Counted from the first letter of the stretch, positions 34,237 through 43,717 are shown. The stretch: 64,000 bases of DNA from Wenjunlia tyrosinilytica (GCF_014646055.1 NZ_BMMS01000025.1:62001-126000); one strand, 5' to 3'. Notes: generated by a model not told the origin, from the sequence alone. Made by a program: numbers and translations.

Positions 34237-34989
34237 TCAGGATCCGGCCTCCAGGGTGACGGAGAAGGAGAAGCGGTCCCCCCGGTAGTGGATCCGGGCC
34301 ACGTCCACCACGCGGTCGCGGTGGTCGTAGGTGACACCCGTGTAGTGCAGGATCGGGCTCAGCAGCGGAACGCCCAGCAGGCTCGCCGTCTCCGGATCGG
34401 CCAGACGTGCCTGCACGGTGTCGGTTATCCGGCTGATCCGCACACCGAGCCGGTCACGCAGGACCTTGGTCATCGGCCAGCGTTCCAGGTCGCCGGTCTC
34501 CACGCGCTCGCCCAATTCGGGCACGACGTGGTTCAGCGCCCAGCTCGACGGCTCGCCTCCGTCCCGGCGCAGCCGCCGGAACGATTCCGCCCGCTCCAGC
34601 CCCGGGAAGTGCTCGGCGATCTCGGCCGGTACCGCCACGGTCCCCCGTTCGAGGACCGTGACCTCCTCGCTGGACTGCTGGGCGACGATGGCGTCGATCG
34701 AGCCGAGCAGGCGTATCGGTGCGGTGGGACGGGCCGACGGCTCGATGAAGGTGCCGCGTCTGCGGCGCCGGGTGATCAGCCCCTCCTCCTCGAGGGGCTT
34801 GAGGGCCTGGCGCATGGTGAGCACGCTGACGCCGTAGTGCCGTGCGAGCTCGTCCTCGGTCGGCAGCCGCAGCGGGTCGTCAGGCCGCCGCCCGAGGATG
34901 GAGGCGCGCAGGCTCTGCGACACCTGGTACCACAGGGGAAGCCTGCGGTTCAGGGTCAGCGAATCCGGCTGGTACGTCTGTCCGGTCAT
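34237..34989 (-). CDS. GntR/HutC-family transcriptional regulator
   Basis: 250 residues. Winged helix at about 15-85: PLWYQVSQSLRASILGRRPDDPLRLPTEDELARHYGVSVLTMRQALKPLEEEGLITRRRRRGTFI. It is followed by a UTRA effector domain ending GVTYDHRDRVVDVARIHYRGDRFSF. It lies 26 bp downstream of hmgA on the same strand, so it probably forms an operon with hmgA and may control tyrosine/homogentisate breakdown. It is equally placed to control the two CoA-transferase genes downstream. Confidence 0.9.
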   Translation of the reverse strand: MTGQTYQPDSLTLNRRLPLWYQVSQSLRASILGRRPDDPLRLPTEDELARHYGVSVLTMRQALKPLEEEGLITRRRRRGTFIEPSARPTAPIRLLGSIDAIVAQQSSEEVTVLERGTVAVPAEIAEHFPGLERAESFRRLRRDGGEPSSWALNHVVPELGERVETGDLERWPMTKVLRDRLGVRISRITDTVQARLADPETASLLGVPLLSPILHYTGVTYDHRDRVVDVARIHYRGDRFSFSVTLEAGS

Positions 34990-35015
34990 CGTGCTCCGTG
35001 CTCAACTCATGCCGG

Positions 35016-36365
35016 TCACTGGCGGAAGTGGGTCTCCAGACCCTGCCACACCTCGTCGTAACCGCCCTGGCGGTGGCCGGCGTCCATCGCGTGCCGGGTG
35101 GTGACGACGGGCCATCGGGTCTCGAACATGAAGGCGAGGCCGTCGTCGACCTTCTGCGGCCCGAGCTCGGCGGCGCTGGCCCGGTCGAACGTCTCCCGGT
35201 CGGGGCCGTGCGCGCTCATCATGTTGTGCAGGCTGGCCCCGCCCGGCACGAACCCCTCCGCCTTGGCGTCGTAGGCCCCCTTGATCAGGCCCATGAACTC
35301 GCTCATCACATTGCGGTGGAAGTACGGGGGCCGGAAGGTGTCCTCGCCGACGAGCCAGCGCGGAGCGAAGACCACGAAGTCCACATTGGCCAGCCCGGGA
35401 GTGTCGGTGGGCGAGGTCAGCACGGTGAAGATCGACGGGTCCGGGTGGTCGAAGCTGATCGACCCCATGACGTTGAACCTGGTGAGGTCGTAGACGTAGG
35501 GGACGTGGTTGCCGTGCCAGGCCACCACGTCGAGCGGGGAGTGGTCATGGGCGGCCGCCCACAGGTTGCCGCCGAACTTGTTGACCACCTCCACCTGCCG
35601 CTCGCGCACCTCACGGTCTTCGTACGCGGCGACGGGGGCGAGGAAGTCCCGTGGGTTCGCCAGGCCGTTGGCGCCGATCGGCCCCAGCTCCGGGAGCTGG
35701 AAGGGCTGCCCGTAGTTCTCGCACACATACCCGCGGGCGGGCCCGTCGAGCAGCTCGACGAGGAAGCGCAGCCCACGCGGGATCAGGGCGATGTGGCCGG
35801 GCTCCACCCGCAGCGGCCCCAGCTCCGTGCGCAGCAGCAGCCCTCCCAGCTCCGGGACGACGAGGAGTTCACCGTCGGAGTCGCAGAAGAACCGGTCCTT
35901 CATCGAGCGGTCGGCGCGGTACAGATGGACGCCCATACCGCTGCGCTCGAGCACATTGCCGTTGCCGCCGACGGTGTAGAGGCCGTCCACGAAGTCCGTC
36001 GGCTCCTCGGGCAGCGGCAGGGCGCTCCAGCGCAGGCGGTTGGGGTCGGGCTCGACCTCGGTGAACGGGGCGCTTCGCAGCAGCCCGTTGCCGATCCGGT
36101 GGAACGGCGGGTGGTCGGCCGAGGGGCGCGCCCGGTACAGCCAGGTGCGCCGGTTGGCGTGCCTCGGCTCGGTGAACGCCGACCCGCTGAGCTGCTCGGC
36201 GTACAGCCCGAGCGGGGCCCGCTGCGGTGAGTTGCGCCCGACCGGCAGGGCACCGGGGACGGCCTCGCTCACGTGCTCATTGCCGAAGCCGGGGGAGTAG
36301 GACAGGCCCGCGGCCGTCTTGAGGGCCTGCTCGGACTCTTCTCCGGCTGTGCTGTGGCTGCTCAT
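35016..36365 (-). CDS. hmgA: Homogentisate 1,2-dioxygenase
   Basis: 449 residues, full length. [22 protein letters not shown] carries the active-site base His. [46 protein letters not shown] carries the iron ligands (His, Glu, His). The enzyme opens the ring of homogentisate to maleylacetoacetate in tyrosine and phenylalanine degradation, in the cytoplasm. Downstream steps (maleylacetoacetate isomerase, fumarylacetoacetase) are not in the window. ATG 36365 follows GGGAG. A palindrome over its probable -10 region suggests repression. Confidence 0.96.
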   Translation of the reverse strand: MSSHSTAGEESEQALKTAAGLSYSPGFGNEHVSEAVPGALPVGRNSPQRAPLGLYAEQLSGSAFTEPRHANRRTWLYRARPSADHPPFHRIGNGLLRSAPFTEVEPDPNRLRWSALPLPEEPTDFVDGLYTVGGNGNVLERSGMGVHLYRADRSMKDRFFCDSDGELLVVPELGGLLLRTELGPLRVEPGHIALIPRGLRFLVELLDGPARGYVCENYGQPFQLPELGPIGANGLANPRDFLAPVAAYEDREVRERQVEVVNKFGGNLWAAAHDHSPLDVVAWHGNHVPYVYDLTRFNVMGSISFDHPDPSIFTVLTSPTDTPGLANVDFVVFAPRWLVGEDTFRPPYFHRNVMSEFMGLIKGAYDAKAEGFVPGGASLHNMMSAHGPDRETFDRASAAELGPQKVDDGLAFMFETRWPVVTTRHAMDAGHRQGGYDEVWQGLETHFRQ

Positions 36366-36406
36366 TTCGCGGGCTCCCGGTGCCGTGGTTCACATTCCTT
36401 GGCGAT

Positions 36407-36426
36407 TCCTATGCTCGAACATAGGA
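36407..36426. promoter_or_regulatory. Palindromic operator in the hmgA promoter
   Basis: TCCTATG (36407-36413) and CATAGGA (36420-36426) form a perfect inverted repeat with a 6-bp spacer. Read on the minus strand the right arm forms a TAGGAA -10-like element about 40 bp before the hmgA start, so a bound regulator would block RNA polymerase. Confidence 0.55.
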
Positions 36427-36443
36427 TTCCAGGTCACCCGCCG

Positions 36444-37856
36444 TCAATGCCCACCGCCGCGCGAGGCCCAGCGCAGTCCCAGACCGGCCACGGCGGCGGC
36501 CCCGGAGGCGAGGGCGCAGAAGAGGAAGACATCCAGGAAGGCCTGCGGGCCGCCGAGCCCGCGGGCGGCGACGATGGCGGCCATGGCCGCGACGCCGAGT
36601 GCTCCGCCGAGCTGCCGGGCGGTGGTGGTCAGGCCGATGCCGGAGGCGAACTTCCGCGGCGGAACGGAGGCCGCGGCGGCCGTCGACAACGCGGTCATCG
36701 TCGCGCCGAACGCCGTTCCGCCGACCAGGCCCATGGGCAGCCACCGGGTGACGAAGCTCGGCTCGGCGCCCAGCCCCGCCCACATCCAGAGCGCGACGCC
36801 CGCGAACGAGGCCATGCCGAACGCGACCACGTAGGGCAGGTGGTGGGGCTTGGCCCGCCTGCCCACGGCGAGTGCGGCGACGGCCGAGGCCAAGGCTCCC
36901 GGGGTGACCGCGAAGCCCGCGCTCAGGACGGAGTACCCCCACACCGAGGTGAGGAAGAGCGGGCCCGCCAGCATCCAGGCGAACAGCGCGGCGCCGGACA
37001 TCAGCGAGGCGACATTCGCGACGGCGAAGGTGCGGTTGCCCCACAGCGCCGTTTCGACCGCCGGGGCCCCATGGGTGCGCGAGCGCAGCAGCGCCAGCGC
37101 CAGCAGGGCCGCGCCGGTGAGGACGCAGGCGTACGTGCCCGCTGAACTCCAGCCCCAGTCGCTGCCCTTGGTCAGGCCCAGCACCAGGAGGCCGACGCCG
37201 GCGGTCACCGCGCCCGTGCCGGTCAGGTCGGGCAGACGGCCCCCGCCCGTGTGCCGCTCGGGCACCGCCTTGAGCGTGCCCCACAGGAGGACGAGGCCCA
37301 GGGGGATGTTGATGAGGAAGACCGAGCGCCAGTCGAAAGCCTCCACGAGTATTCCGCCGAGGCTCGGGCCCGCGGCCGTCGCCAGGGACCCGGAGGCACC
37401 CCACGCGCCCACCGCAGAGGCCAGCCGCTCGGCCGGGACCTCGGCGAGGAGGAGCCCGAGGGCGGCGGGGATCATGCCCGCGGCCGCCGCTCCCTGCAAG
37501 GCCCTTGAGGCGACGAGGAATTCGATGGTGGGCGCCGCCGCGCACAGGGCGGAGGCGACGGTGAACGCGGATATGGAGATCAGGAAGATCCGGCGGCGGC
37601 CGAGGGTGTCGGCGAGCCGCCCGGCAGTCGTCAGCAGGGCGGCGAACAGGACCGCGTAGCTGCTGACGACCCAGGACAGGTCGGAGACGGCCACGTCGGG
37701 GAAGCTGCGCCGCAGGTCGGGAAAGGCGATGTTCACAACGGTGGTGTCGAGGAACGCCATGAAGGTGGCGCCCGCGGTGATGAGCATGACGGTGGCGGGT
37801 GACGCGGCCCGCCGCGGTGGCGGGGTGGCCGTGGAGAACGGGGTGGTCTGGGTCAT
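36444..37856 (-). CDS. DHA2-family MFS exporter
   Basis: 470 residues with about 14 hydrophobic segments. ITAGATFMAFLDTTVVNIAFPDLRRSF is the DHA2 motif D region, LADTLGRRRIFL the motif A loop, and GAWGASGSLATAAGPSLGGIL the motif C helix. It probably exports a toxic small molecule. The divergent TetR gene and the two operators between them indicate drug- or metabolite-induced expression. ATG 37856 (MTQTTPFSTAT) is used, because the frame upstream crosses the operators. Its stop lies 78 bp from the hmgA start. Confidence 0.92.
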   Translation of the reverse strand: MTQTTPFSTATPPPRRAASPATVMLITAGATFMAFLDTTVVNIAFPDLRRSFPDVAVSDLSWVVSSYAVLFAALLTTAGRLADTLGRRRIFLISISAFTVASALCAAAPTIEFLVASRALQGAAAAGMIPAALGLLLAEVPAERLASAVGAWGASGSLATAAGPSLGGILVEAFDWRSVFLINIPLGLVLLWGTLKAVPERHTGGGRLPDLTGTGAVTAGVGLLVLGLTKGSDWGWSSAGTYACVLTGAALLALALLRSRTHGAPAVETALWGNRTFAVANVASLMSGAALFAWMLAGPLFLTSVWGYSVLSAGFAVTPGALASAVAALAVGRRAKPHHLPYVVAFGMASFAGVALWMWAGLGAEPSFVTRWLPMGLVGGTAFGATMTALSTAAAASVPPRKFASGIGLTTTARQLGGALGVAAMAAIVAARGLGGPQAFLDVFLFCALASGAAAVAGLGLRWASRGGGH

Positions 37857-37929
37857 GTCAGGTCCTCGATAAGGGCGCGGGAGGGCGCCGAGGGAGGGGC
37901 GGCCACGGAGGGACCGTCCGGCAGGAAAA

Positions 37930-37946
37930 ACATACTGACAGTATGT
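37930..37946. promoter_or_regulatory. TetR operator 1
   Basis: ACATACTG-A-CAGTATGT, a perfect 8-bp inverted repeat around one base, in the divergent promoter region between the exporter and the TetR gene. Confidence 0.75.
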
Positions 37947-37951
37947 AAAGT

Positions 37952-37968
37952 ACATACCTGCGGTATGT
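37952..37968. promoter_or_regulatory. TetR operator 2
   Basis: ACATACC-TGC-GGTATGT, a 7-bp perfect inverted repeat of the same length as the first site, centred 22 bp (two helical turns) away. Confidence 0.75.
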
Positions 37969-38043
37969 TAATGTCAAGTGGGACGCTGGAGGATCGCTAG
38001 GGTGGGGGACGCACAGGGGTGCGGGACCCAGGAGGGAGCGCGG

Positions 38044-38649
38044 GTGTCCAGAGTCAGGAGCCGCCAGACGCAGCGTGAGCGGTCGGACGCCACGGTCGAC
38101 GACCTGGTGCGCGCGGCACGCGCGCTGTTCGCCGAGGACGGCTACGCCGCGACCTCGCTCGAGGCCATATGCGACCGGGCCGGAGTGAGCAAGGGCGCGC
38201 TGTACCACCACTTCTCCAGCAAGCGGGACGTCTTCCGTGTCGTCTACGAGCGCGAGCAGGAGCATCTGTCGGAGGTGGTGCGGGGGGCGGCCGCCAAGGA
38301 GGCCGAACGGCCGTGGGAGGCCGTCTTCGAAGGATGCCGGGCCTTCCTGGAGGCGTCGCTCGATCCGCAGGTCCAGCGCATCACGCAGCTGGACGCGCCC
38401 GGCGCGCTCGGCTGGGAGGGGATGCGCGAGCTGTCCGGCAACTGCCTGGAGCTGACCAGGCTGGGAGTGGCCAGGGCGGTCGAGTCCGGCGCCATCCCGG
38501 CACGGCCGGTCGACCCGCTCACCTTCCTGCTCTACGGGGCCCTGGGGGAAAGCGCCTTGGCCATCGCGAGGGCCAAGGACCAGCCCGCGGCGCTGGCGGA
38601 GACGGTCGCCGAGCTGAGAACCCTGTTCGACGCACTGGCGCGGGGTTGA
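38044..38649 (+). CDS. TetR-family repressor of the adjacent exporter
   Basis: 201 residues. The N-terminal HTH covers residues 15-65 (ATVDDLVRAARALFAEDGYAATSLEAICDRAGVSKGALYHHFSSKRDVFRVVY). The rest is a helical ligand-binding domain. The gene is divergent from the DHA2 exporter with tandem palindromes between them, the standard arrangement for a repressor that controls both genes. GTG 38044 follows GGAGGG. The open frame extends upstream to 37978, but that segment has no homology. Its stop codon overlaps the first unit of a 17-bp minisatellite. Confidence 0.9.
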   Translation: MSRVRSRQTQRERSDATVDDLVRAARALFAEDGYAATSLEAICDRAGVSKGALYHHFSSKRDVFRVVYEREQEHLSEVVRGAAAKEAERPWEAVFEGCRAFLEASLDPQVQRITQLDAPGALGWEGMRELSGNCLELTRLGVARAVESGAIPARPVDPLTFLLYGALGESALAIARAKDQPAALAETVAELRTLFDALARG

Positions 38650-38883
38650 GTCGGGCGCGGGGCTGAGTGGGGCGCGGGGGCGAGTGGGGCGCTGGGGTGA
38701 GTGGGGGCGCTGGGCCCAGTCAGGTGCGGGGGCGAGTCAGGGGCTGGGTCGAGTCGGGCGCCGGCCGAGTGGGGCGCTGGGGTGAGTGGGGCGCTGCCGA
38801 GTCGGGTGAGAGGTGTCGAGTCGGGTGAGAGGTGTCGAGTGGGGCGCTGAGGCGAGTCGGGCGCGGGGTCGAGTTGCGGCACC
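38647..38883 (+). repeat. Minisatellite, about 13 units of 15-20 bp
   Basis: GAGTGGGGCGCTGGGGT-like units run from the TGA stop of the TetR gene for about 235 bp. Several are identical (for example two consecutive GAGTCGGGTGAGAGGTGTC units). The whole gap 38650-39055 holds no gene. Confidence 0.9.
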
Positions 38884-39055
38884 TGCCGGAAAGTCGTCGC
38901 GGGGGCGCTAGTCGGCAGCGTGGCGTGGCCCGTCGCCGGGGCGCGGCTCGGTGCCCTTGATGCCCCCTCCTCACGCTCTGTGACCCATTGTCAGACCCAC
39001 CCGCTAACGTCGTGACTGTCAGTGACAGGAGCGATGGTTTGCGGGGGAGGCCGTC

Positions 39056-39793
39056 ATGGCGGCAGTCAAGAGCGGTGCGGCGGAGTTCGTTGGCCGGGCC
39101 GAGGTGCGGGAGCGGTTGGGGCTCGATGAGGGGCAGTTGCGTCTCGCTCTCGAGCTCGGCGAGGTGCGCTGCGGCGCGGACGGGAGCGTGGATCCGGCCG
39201 AGGTGCTCAGGGTCAGGAGCGTGCCGGGCTTTCCCGAGGCCCTGCGCGAGCGGATCGCGGACGTCGGGGCGGTCGCGGGCGCCGAGATCCTCGGGGTGAG
39301 TGCCCACCGCTTCGGGCGGCTGGCGCGGGCCGGACGGTTCCGTCCCGTGCGGTGGTACGTCAATCGGTACCGCGCGGTGGTGTGGCGGTATCTCGCGGCG
39401 GAGCTCCGTGAGTTCGCGGCCGGTCCGCCGCCGCCGACGGGCGGGGTGCCGGAGGGGGACGCCCGGGCGAGGGGCTGGCGGGCCCGCAGGGCCGAGCAGT
39501 TGCTGCGGGACGCCCCCGGGCCCTGGGAGCGCGCCGCCGTCTGGGCCTGCCTGCTCGGCGATGTGGGGCGGGTGGGCGACCAGGTCCCCGTGTCGGCCGA
39601 GGAGGCCGCCCTGCTGGCCCGGTTGGCGCCCTCATTGCGCGGTGGCGGTCCGGGTTGGCCCCTGAGGCCGGAGGTGCTGGAGTCGGTGCTCACCGCCCAG
39701 GGGCCGGACGAGGTGGCCTGGGTCGCGGGGGCGCTGGCCACCGCGCTGATGAGGGCCCGTGCGGCAGCGGAGCCACCGCCCCGGTCACCCTGA
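39056..39793 (+). CDS. Hypothetical protein with excisionase-like N-terminus
   Basis: 245 residues. The first 100 contain two HTH-like helical stretches (VGRAEVRERLGLDEGQLRLALELGEV and GVSAHRFGRLARAGRFRPVRWYVNRYRAVVWRYLAAELREF), reminiscent of MerR/excisionase winged helices. The rest is Ala/Arg-rich and helical. It may be the family catalogued as DUF6397 (from memory, unsure). Start ATG 39056 follows GGGGGAGG. It is alone between a minisatellite and the alpha-galactosidase gene, with no evident partner. DNA binding is possible but not shown. Confidence 0.65.
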   Translation: MAAVKSGAAEFVGRAEVRERLGLDEGQLRLALELGEVRCGADGSVDPAEVLRVRSVPGFPEALRERIADVGAVAGAEILGVSAHRFGRLARAGRFRPVRWYVNRYRAVVWRYLAAELREFAAGPPPPTGGVPEGDARARGWRARRAEQLLRDAPGPWERAAVWACLLGDVGRVGDQVPVSAEEAALLARLAPSLRGGGPGWPLRPEVLESVLTAQGPDEVAWVAGALATALMRARAAAEPPPRSP

Positions 39794-39846
39794 TTCCGGA
39801 ACCCCCAGTAACGAACATGAGTCAACGCCGGATATTGGTCTGGACC

Positions 39847-39930
39847 TTGACAGGCCCTCGCTTCGGCAGTGTTATGTGGTGCGGTCCGTTGGATTTCGTC
39901 TGGTTCTGATCGAATCTGAAGTCGATTCAG
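39847..39930 (+). promoter_or_regulatory. Promoter and palindrome before the alpha-galactosidase gene
   Basis: TTGACA (39847-39852) with TGTTAT (39870-39875) 17 bp later forms a promoter candidate. An inverted repeat CTGAA-GTCGA-TTCAG (39916-39930), which overlaps a second repeat GAATC/GATTC, lies downstream and may be a repressor site for sugar control. Confidence 0.45.
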
Positions 39931-40006
39931 CCGACCACCCGTGGACTCTGGTCTGCCACGTCGCGCGTCGCGGGACCGTGCGTGGCCCTACTCGCAGGAG
40001 TCGCTC

Positions 40007-41698
40007 GTGCAGCAGGAAGGAACCAAACTGAGAACCCGCCTCGCGGGGGTCTGCGCCGCACTGTCCCTTGTCGCGGGAGCGGGCGCCGCCGTGGTCACCG
40101 CGGCAGCCGTCCAGGTCGCGGCCGCGCCGCCCGCCGCGGCCCTCGACAACGGCCTCGCGCTCACCCCGCCCATGGGCTTCAACAACTGGAACTCCACCGC
40201 CTGCCGGGCGGAGTTCAACGAGTCGATGGTCAAGGGCATCGCCGATCTGTTCGTCTCCAAGGGCCTCAAGGCCGCGGGCTACACCTATGTGAACCTCGAC
40301 GACTGCTGGGCCAAGACCTCACGCGACTCCTCCGGGAATCTCGTCCCCGACCCGGTCCGCTTCCCCAACGGCATCAAGGCCGTCGCGGACTATGTGCACT
40401 CCAAGGGCCTGAAGTTCGGCATCTACACCAGCGCCGGCACCAAGACGTGCAACACCGCCGGATTCCCCGGGGGACTGGGCCACGAACAGCAGGACGCCGA
40501 CACCTTCGCCTCCTGGGGCGTCGACTACCTCAAGTACGACAACTGCAACAACCAGGGTGTCGACGCCAAGACCCGCTACCGGAAGATGCGCGACGCGCTG
40601 AAGAACACCGGACGCCCGATCGTCTACAGCATCTGCGAATGGGGCCAGAACAAGCCCTGGGAGTGGGCCCAGGACACCGGCAATCTGTGGCGCACCACCG
40701 GTGACATCAGCGACAACTGGTCCAGCATGGTGGACAAGGTCCACAAGAACCAGGTCCTCGCCCAGTTCGCGGGACCCGGCGCCTGGAACGACCCCGACAT
40801 GCTCGAGGTCGGCAACGGCGGAATGACCGACACCGAGTACCGCAGCCACTTCAGCCTCTGGTCCGTCATGGCCGCCCCGCTGCTGATCGGCTCCGATCTG
40901 CGCAAGGCCTCCACGGCGACGTTCGACATCCTCAGGAACACCGACGTCATCGCGGTCGACCAGGACCCGCTGGGCAAGCAGGGCACCGTGATATCCAGCA
41001 GCGGCGGCAAGGCGGTCTACTCCAAGCCGCTCGCCGGCGGCGACCGCGCGGTCGTGCTGTTCAACGAGAGCACCAGCGCGGCCACGATCAGCACCACCGC
41101 GAGCGCGGTGGGACTGCCCGGCGGCTCCAGCTACACACTGCGCGACCTGTGGACCAAGAGCACCCGCACCACCACGGGCACCATCAGCGCCTCCGTCCCC
41201 GCCCACGGCGTGGTGATGTACCGGGTCTCCAAGACCGGTGGCAACACCCCGCCCCCGAGCGGTACCTCGGCGGTGAGCGACCTGTCGCCCACGAGCGCCA
41301 CCAGCGGCTGGGGCCCTTTCGAAACCGACACCAGCAACGGTGAGAAGCCCGCCGGCGACGGCAGGGCCATCACCATCCAGGGCGTCAAGTACAGCAAGGG
41401 GCTGGGCGTGCACGCGGCCAGCGACATCGGCTACTACCTCGGCGGTGCCTGCTCCACCCTGACCGTCGATGTCGGTGTCGACGACGAGAAGACCACCACG
41501 GGCTCCGTGGTCTTCCAGATATTCCGGGACTCCACCAAAGTCGCGGACAGCGGGCTCCTCACCGTCGACAACGCCGCCAAACGGCTCACCGCGAACCTCT
41601 CGGGAGGCACCACGCTCAGACTCGTCGTCACCGACGGCGGCAACGGCAACAATTCCGACCACGCCGACTGGGCCGACCCCCGGCTGACCTGCGCCTGA
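40007..41698 (+). CDS. Secreted GH27 alpha-galactosidase with NPCBM domain
   Basis: 563 residues. A signal peptide (about 1-45, ending PPAAA) precedes the GH27 barrel: TPPMGFNNWN, nucleophile Asp178 in YLKYDNCN, acid/base Asp236 in TTGDISDNW, and the C-terminal beta domain to about residue 415. An NPCBM/NEW2-type carbohydrate-binding domain (GWGPFETDTSNGEKPAGDGRAITIQGVKYSKGLGVHAASDI) ends the protein. It removes terminal alpha-galactose from plant oligosaccharides and galactomannan outside the cell. GTG 40007 follows GCAGGAG, and this gives a proper signal peptide, unlike the longer open frame from 39941. Confidence 0.93.
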   Translation: MQQEGTKLRTRLAGVCAALSLVAGAGAAVVTAAAVQVAAAPPAAALDNGLALTPPMGFNNWNSTACRAEFNESMVKGIADLFVSKGLKAAGYTYVNLDDCWAKTSRDSSGNLVPDPVRFPNGIKAVADYVHSKGLKFGIYTSAGTKTCNTAGFPGGLGHEQQDADTFASWGVDYLKYDNCNNQGVDAKTRYRKMRDALKNTGRPIVYSICEWGQNKPWEWAQDTGNLWRTTGDISDNWSSMVDKVHKNQVLAQFAGPGAWNDPDMLEVGNGGMTDTEYRSHFSLWSVMAAPLLIGSDLRKASTATFDILRNTDVIAVDQDPLGKQGTVISSSGGKAVYSKPLAGGDRAVVLFNESTSAATISTTASAVGLPGGSSYTLRDLWTKSTRTTTGTISASVPAHGVVMYRVSKTGGNTPPPSGTSAVSDLSPTSATSGWGPFETDTSNGEKPAGDGRAITIQGVKYSKGLGVHAASDIGYYLGGACSTLTVDVGVDDEKTTTGSVVFQIFRDSTKVADSGLLTVDNAAKRLTANLSGGTTLRLVVTDGGNGNNSDHADWADPRLTCA

Positions 41699-41719
41699 CG
41701 GACGTCAAGACCGCCGACT

Positions 41720-41755
41720 CCGGTGCGCGGCCCGCCTGCCCGGGCCGCGCACCGG
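41720..41755 (+). terminator. Strong hairpin after the alpha-galactosidase gene
   Basis: CCGGTGCGCGGCCCG (41720-41734) pairs perfectly with CGGGCCGCGCACCGG (41741-41755), 15 bp with a 6-nt loop. It separates the conserved chromosome from the biosynthetic cluster. Confidence 0.88.
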
Positions 41756-41926
41756 CCAGGTACATCGTCCCGAAGCCGGGCCTCCAGGGACCTGCGGCAA
41801 CGCGTCCGCGAGCGCTCCGATACCGCTCCACCCCTCCTCTAGAGGCCCTCACGATCCTGTACCAGCACCGAAGGGCAGAGCATTCCGCCCGGTGCCGAGC
41901 CGTAGCGGGTAACAGGGGGAGCTGAC

Positions 41927-43717
41927 ATGGCCGCGATGGGGACAGGAACCGCCGGGGTGCTGACCTCGGTCACGGGGCTGTCCGCCCGAGGCACCGCCCG
42001 CGAGCGGGCGGCCGCTCTGGAATCGCGGTTCGGGGACCCCGCCGACCCCGACAACCCGCTGGGCCACGAGGCATTCCTGCGGGCCGACGCACGGGCCGAA
42101 CTGCCCGCCGAGGGAGAGCGGCTGCTCGAGCGGTTCGGGTTGAACGCCGAGTTCGTGCCCCGGTCCCTCGGCGGCCGCCTCGACAGCATCGAGGGGCTGG
42201 TCCAGGCCCTGCGCCCGGTCTTCCGCCGGGACGCGTCCCTCGGCATCGGGTACGGCGTCTCGTCGTTCATGGCCGCGGTCAACGCCTGGTTCGCGGGCAC
42301 GCAGGAACAGCGGCGCTTCACCGCCGACCTGTTGCTCGGCGGCGGCCGCATGACGGTCGCCTACCAGGAGATCGCGCACGGCAATGACTTCGTGCGCAAT
42401 GAGTTCCACGCGCGTCGCGGCGGCTCGGGCTTCCTCCTCGACGGCGACAAGCACGTCATCAACAATGTCGAGCGCGCCGAAGCCCTCATGCTGTACGCGC
42501 GAACCGACAAGGCGAAGGGCAGCCGCAGCCATTCGGTTCTGCTGGTCGACAAGGAGCTCGCCCCCGCCGGGCACACCGTCTACCTGCCCCGGCGCATCAC
42601 CAACGGCTGCCGGGGGCTGCAGTTCGGCGGTGTCCAGTACGCGGGGCTGCCGGTGCCCGCCTCGGCCGTGGTGGGAGGCGTCGGACAGGGAGTCGAGCTG
42701 AGCCTGCGCTCGTTCAAGGTCACCCGCAGCGCGCTGCCGTCCATGGTCCTCGCGCTCGTCGACACCTGCCTGCGCACCGCCGTCGGCTTCGCCGGCCGGC
42801 AGAGCCGCGACACGGGCACCGGCATGGACACCCGCAGCTCCCGCTCGGTCCTTGCCGCCGCCTTCGCCGACATCCTGCTCTGCGACAGCCTCGCCCTCGC
42901 CGCGACCCGCTCCGCCAGCCTCCTGCCCAGGCAGAGCAGCGGTGTCTACGCGGCGGCCGTGAAGTACCTGCTGCCGAAGATCCTCACCGAGACCGTCTAC
43001 GACCTGTCGATCATCCTGGGCTCGGCCCTGTACGACAAGGACGGCCCGTACGGGATCTTCCAGAAGCACGTGCGCGACCTGCCGGTCATCACCCTCGGCC
43101 ACGCCGGCACCGCCGCCTGCCAGGCCACGATCATCCCTCAGATGCCGCTGCTGGCACGGGCGGCGTGGTTCCAGGGCGCGCCCGCGCCCGGCGAGCTGTT
43201 CGAGGCCGACGGCCGGCTGCCCCCGCTCAATCTGGAACAGCTGCGGCCCCACGCCGGCCACGACCCCGTCGCCGCCTCCCTGGTGGCCGCCGTCGAGGAC
43301 GACCCCGAGCGCGGCGACGACGGTGAGGACGTCATCCACCGGCTCGCCCAGGGGTTCCTCGCCGAGCTGCGGAGCCTGCGCGACCTCTGCCTGGAGCTGC
43401 GCACCACCGACCCCGCGTGGCTGGCGGGCCCGGAGACGTCGGCGCTGGCCGACCGGTATGTGCACGTCCTCGCCGCCGCCAGTGTCGTGGGCGTGTGGCG
43501 GCAGGAGCGCCGGGTACGGCCCGGCGGCTTCCTCGCCGACCCCGCCTGGGCGGTGACCGCGCTTTCGCGTACAGCAGGACGGCTCGGCGGGCTCCCCGGA
43601 CTCACGGAGCTCCCCGAACCGCCCGCCCACTTCGAGGACCTCATGGTCTCCGAAGTCCTCTCGAGGTTCGGCGAGCCCCGCAGCTACGACCTCTACAACA
43701 GCCCGCTGTCCGGCTGA
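41927..43717 (+). CDS. Acyl-CoA dehydrogenase-like enzyme of the PKS cluster
   Basis: 596 residues, much longer than the usual 380-400. The central dehydrogenase core is visible: FRRDASLGIGYGVSSFMAAVNAWFAGTQEQRRF, TVAYQEIAHGNDF in place of the usual A-TEP loop, and GFLLDGDKHVINNVERAEALMLYARTD. The helical C-domain has FKVTRSALPSMVLALVDTCLRTAVGFAGRQ. About 200 extra C-terminal residues lack an assignment. It heads the operon with the KS-AT-ACP-like protein and the PPTase, so it may oxidise an acyl chain on CoA or on that protein's carrier domain. Start ATG 41927 follows a GGGGGAG-type site. Confidence 0.82.
   Translation: MAAMGTGTAGVLTSVTGLSARGTARERAAALESRFGDPADPDNPLGHEAFLRADARAELPAEGERLLERFGLNAEFVPRSLGGRLDSIEGLVQALRPVFRRDASLGIGYGVSSFMAAVNAWFAGTQEQRRFTADLLLGGGRMTVAYQEIAHGNDFVRNEFHARRGGSGFLLDGDKHVINNVERAEALMLYARTDKAKGSRSHSVLLVDKELAPAGHTVYLPRRITNGCRGLQFGGVQYAGLPVPASAVVGGVGQGVELSLRSFKVTRSALPSMVLALVDTCLRTAVGFAGRQSRDTGTGMDTRSSRSVLAAAFADILLCDSLALAATRSASLLPRQSSGVYAAAVKYLLPKILTETVYDLSIILGSALYDKDGPYGIFQKHVRDLPVITLGHAGTAACQATIIPQMPLLARAAWFQGAPAPGELFEADGRLPPLNLEQLRPHAGHDPVAASLVAAVEDDPERGDDGEDVIHRLAQGFLAELRSLRDLCLELRTTDPAWLAGPETSALADRYVHVLAAASVVGVWRQERRVRPGGFLADPAWAVTALSRTAGRLGGLPGLTELPEPPAHFEDLMVSEVLSRFGEPRSYDLYNSPLSG

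Noticed and set aside
38647-38883. CRISPR-like look of short repeats (also 50411-50550)
   Set aside because: Units are contiguous and degenerate with no unique spacers, and no cas genes are present.
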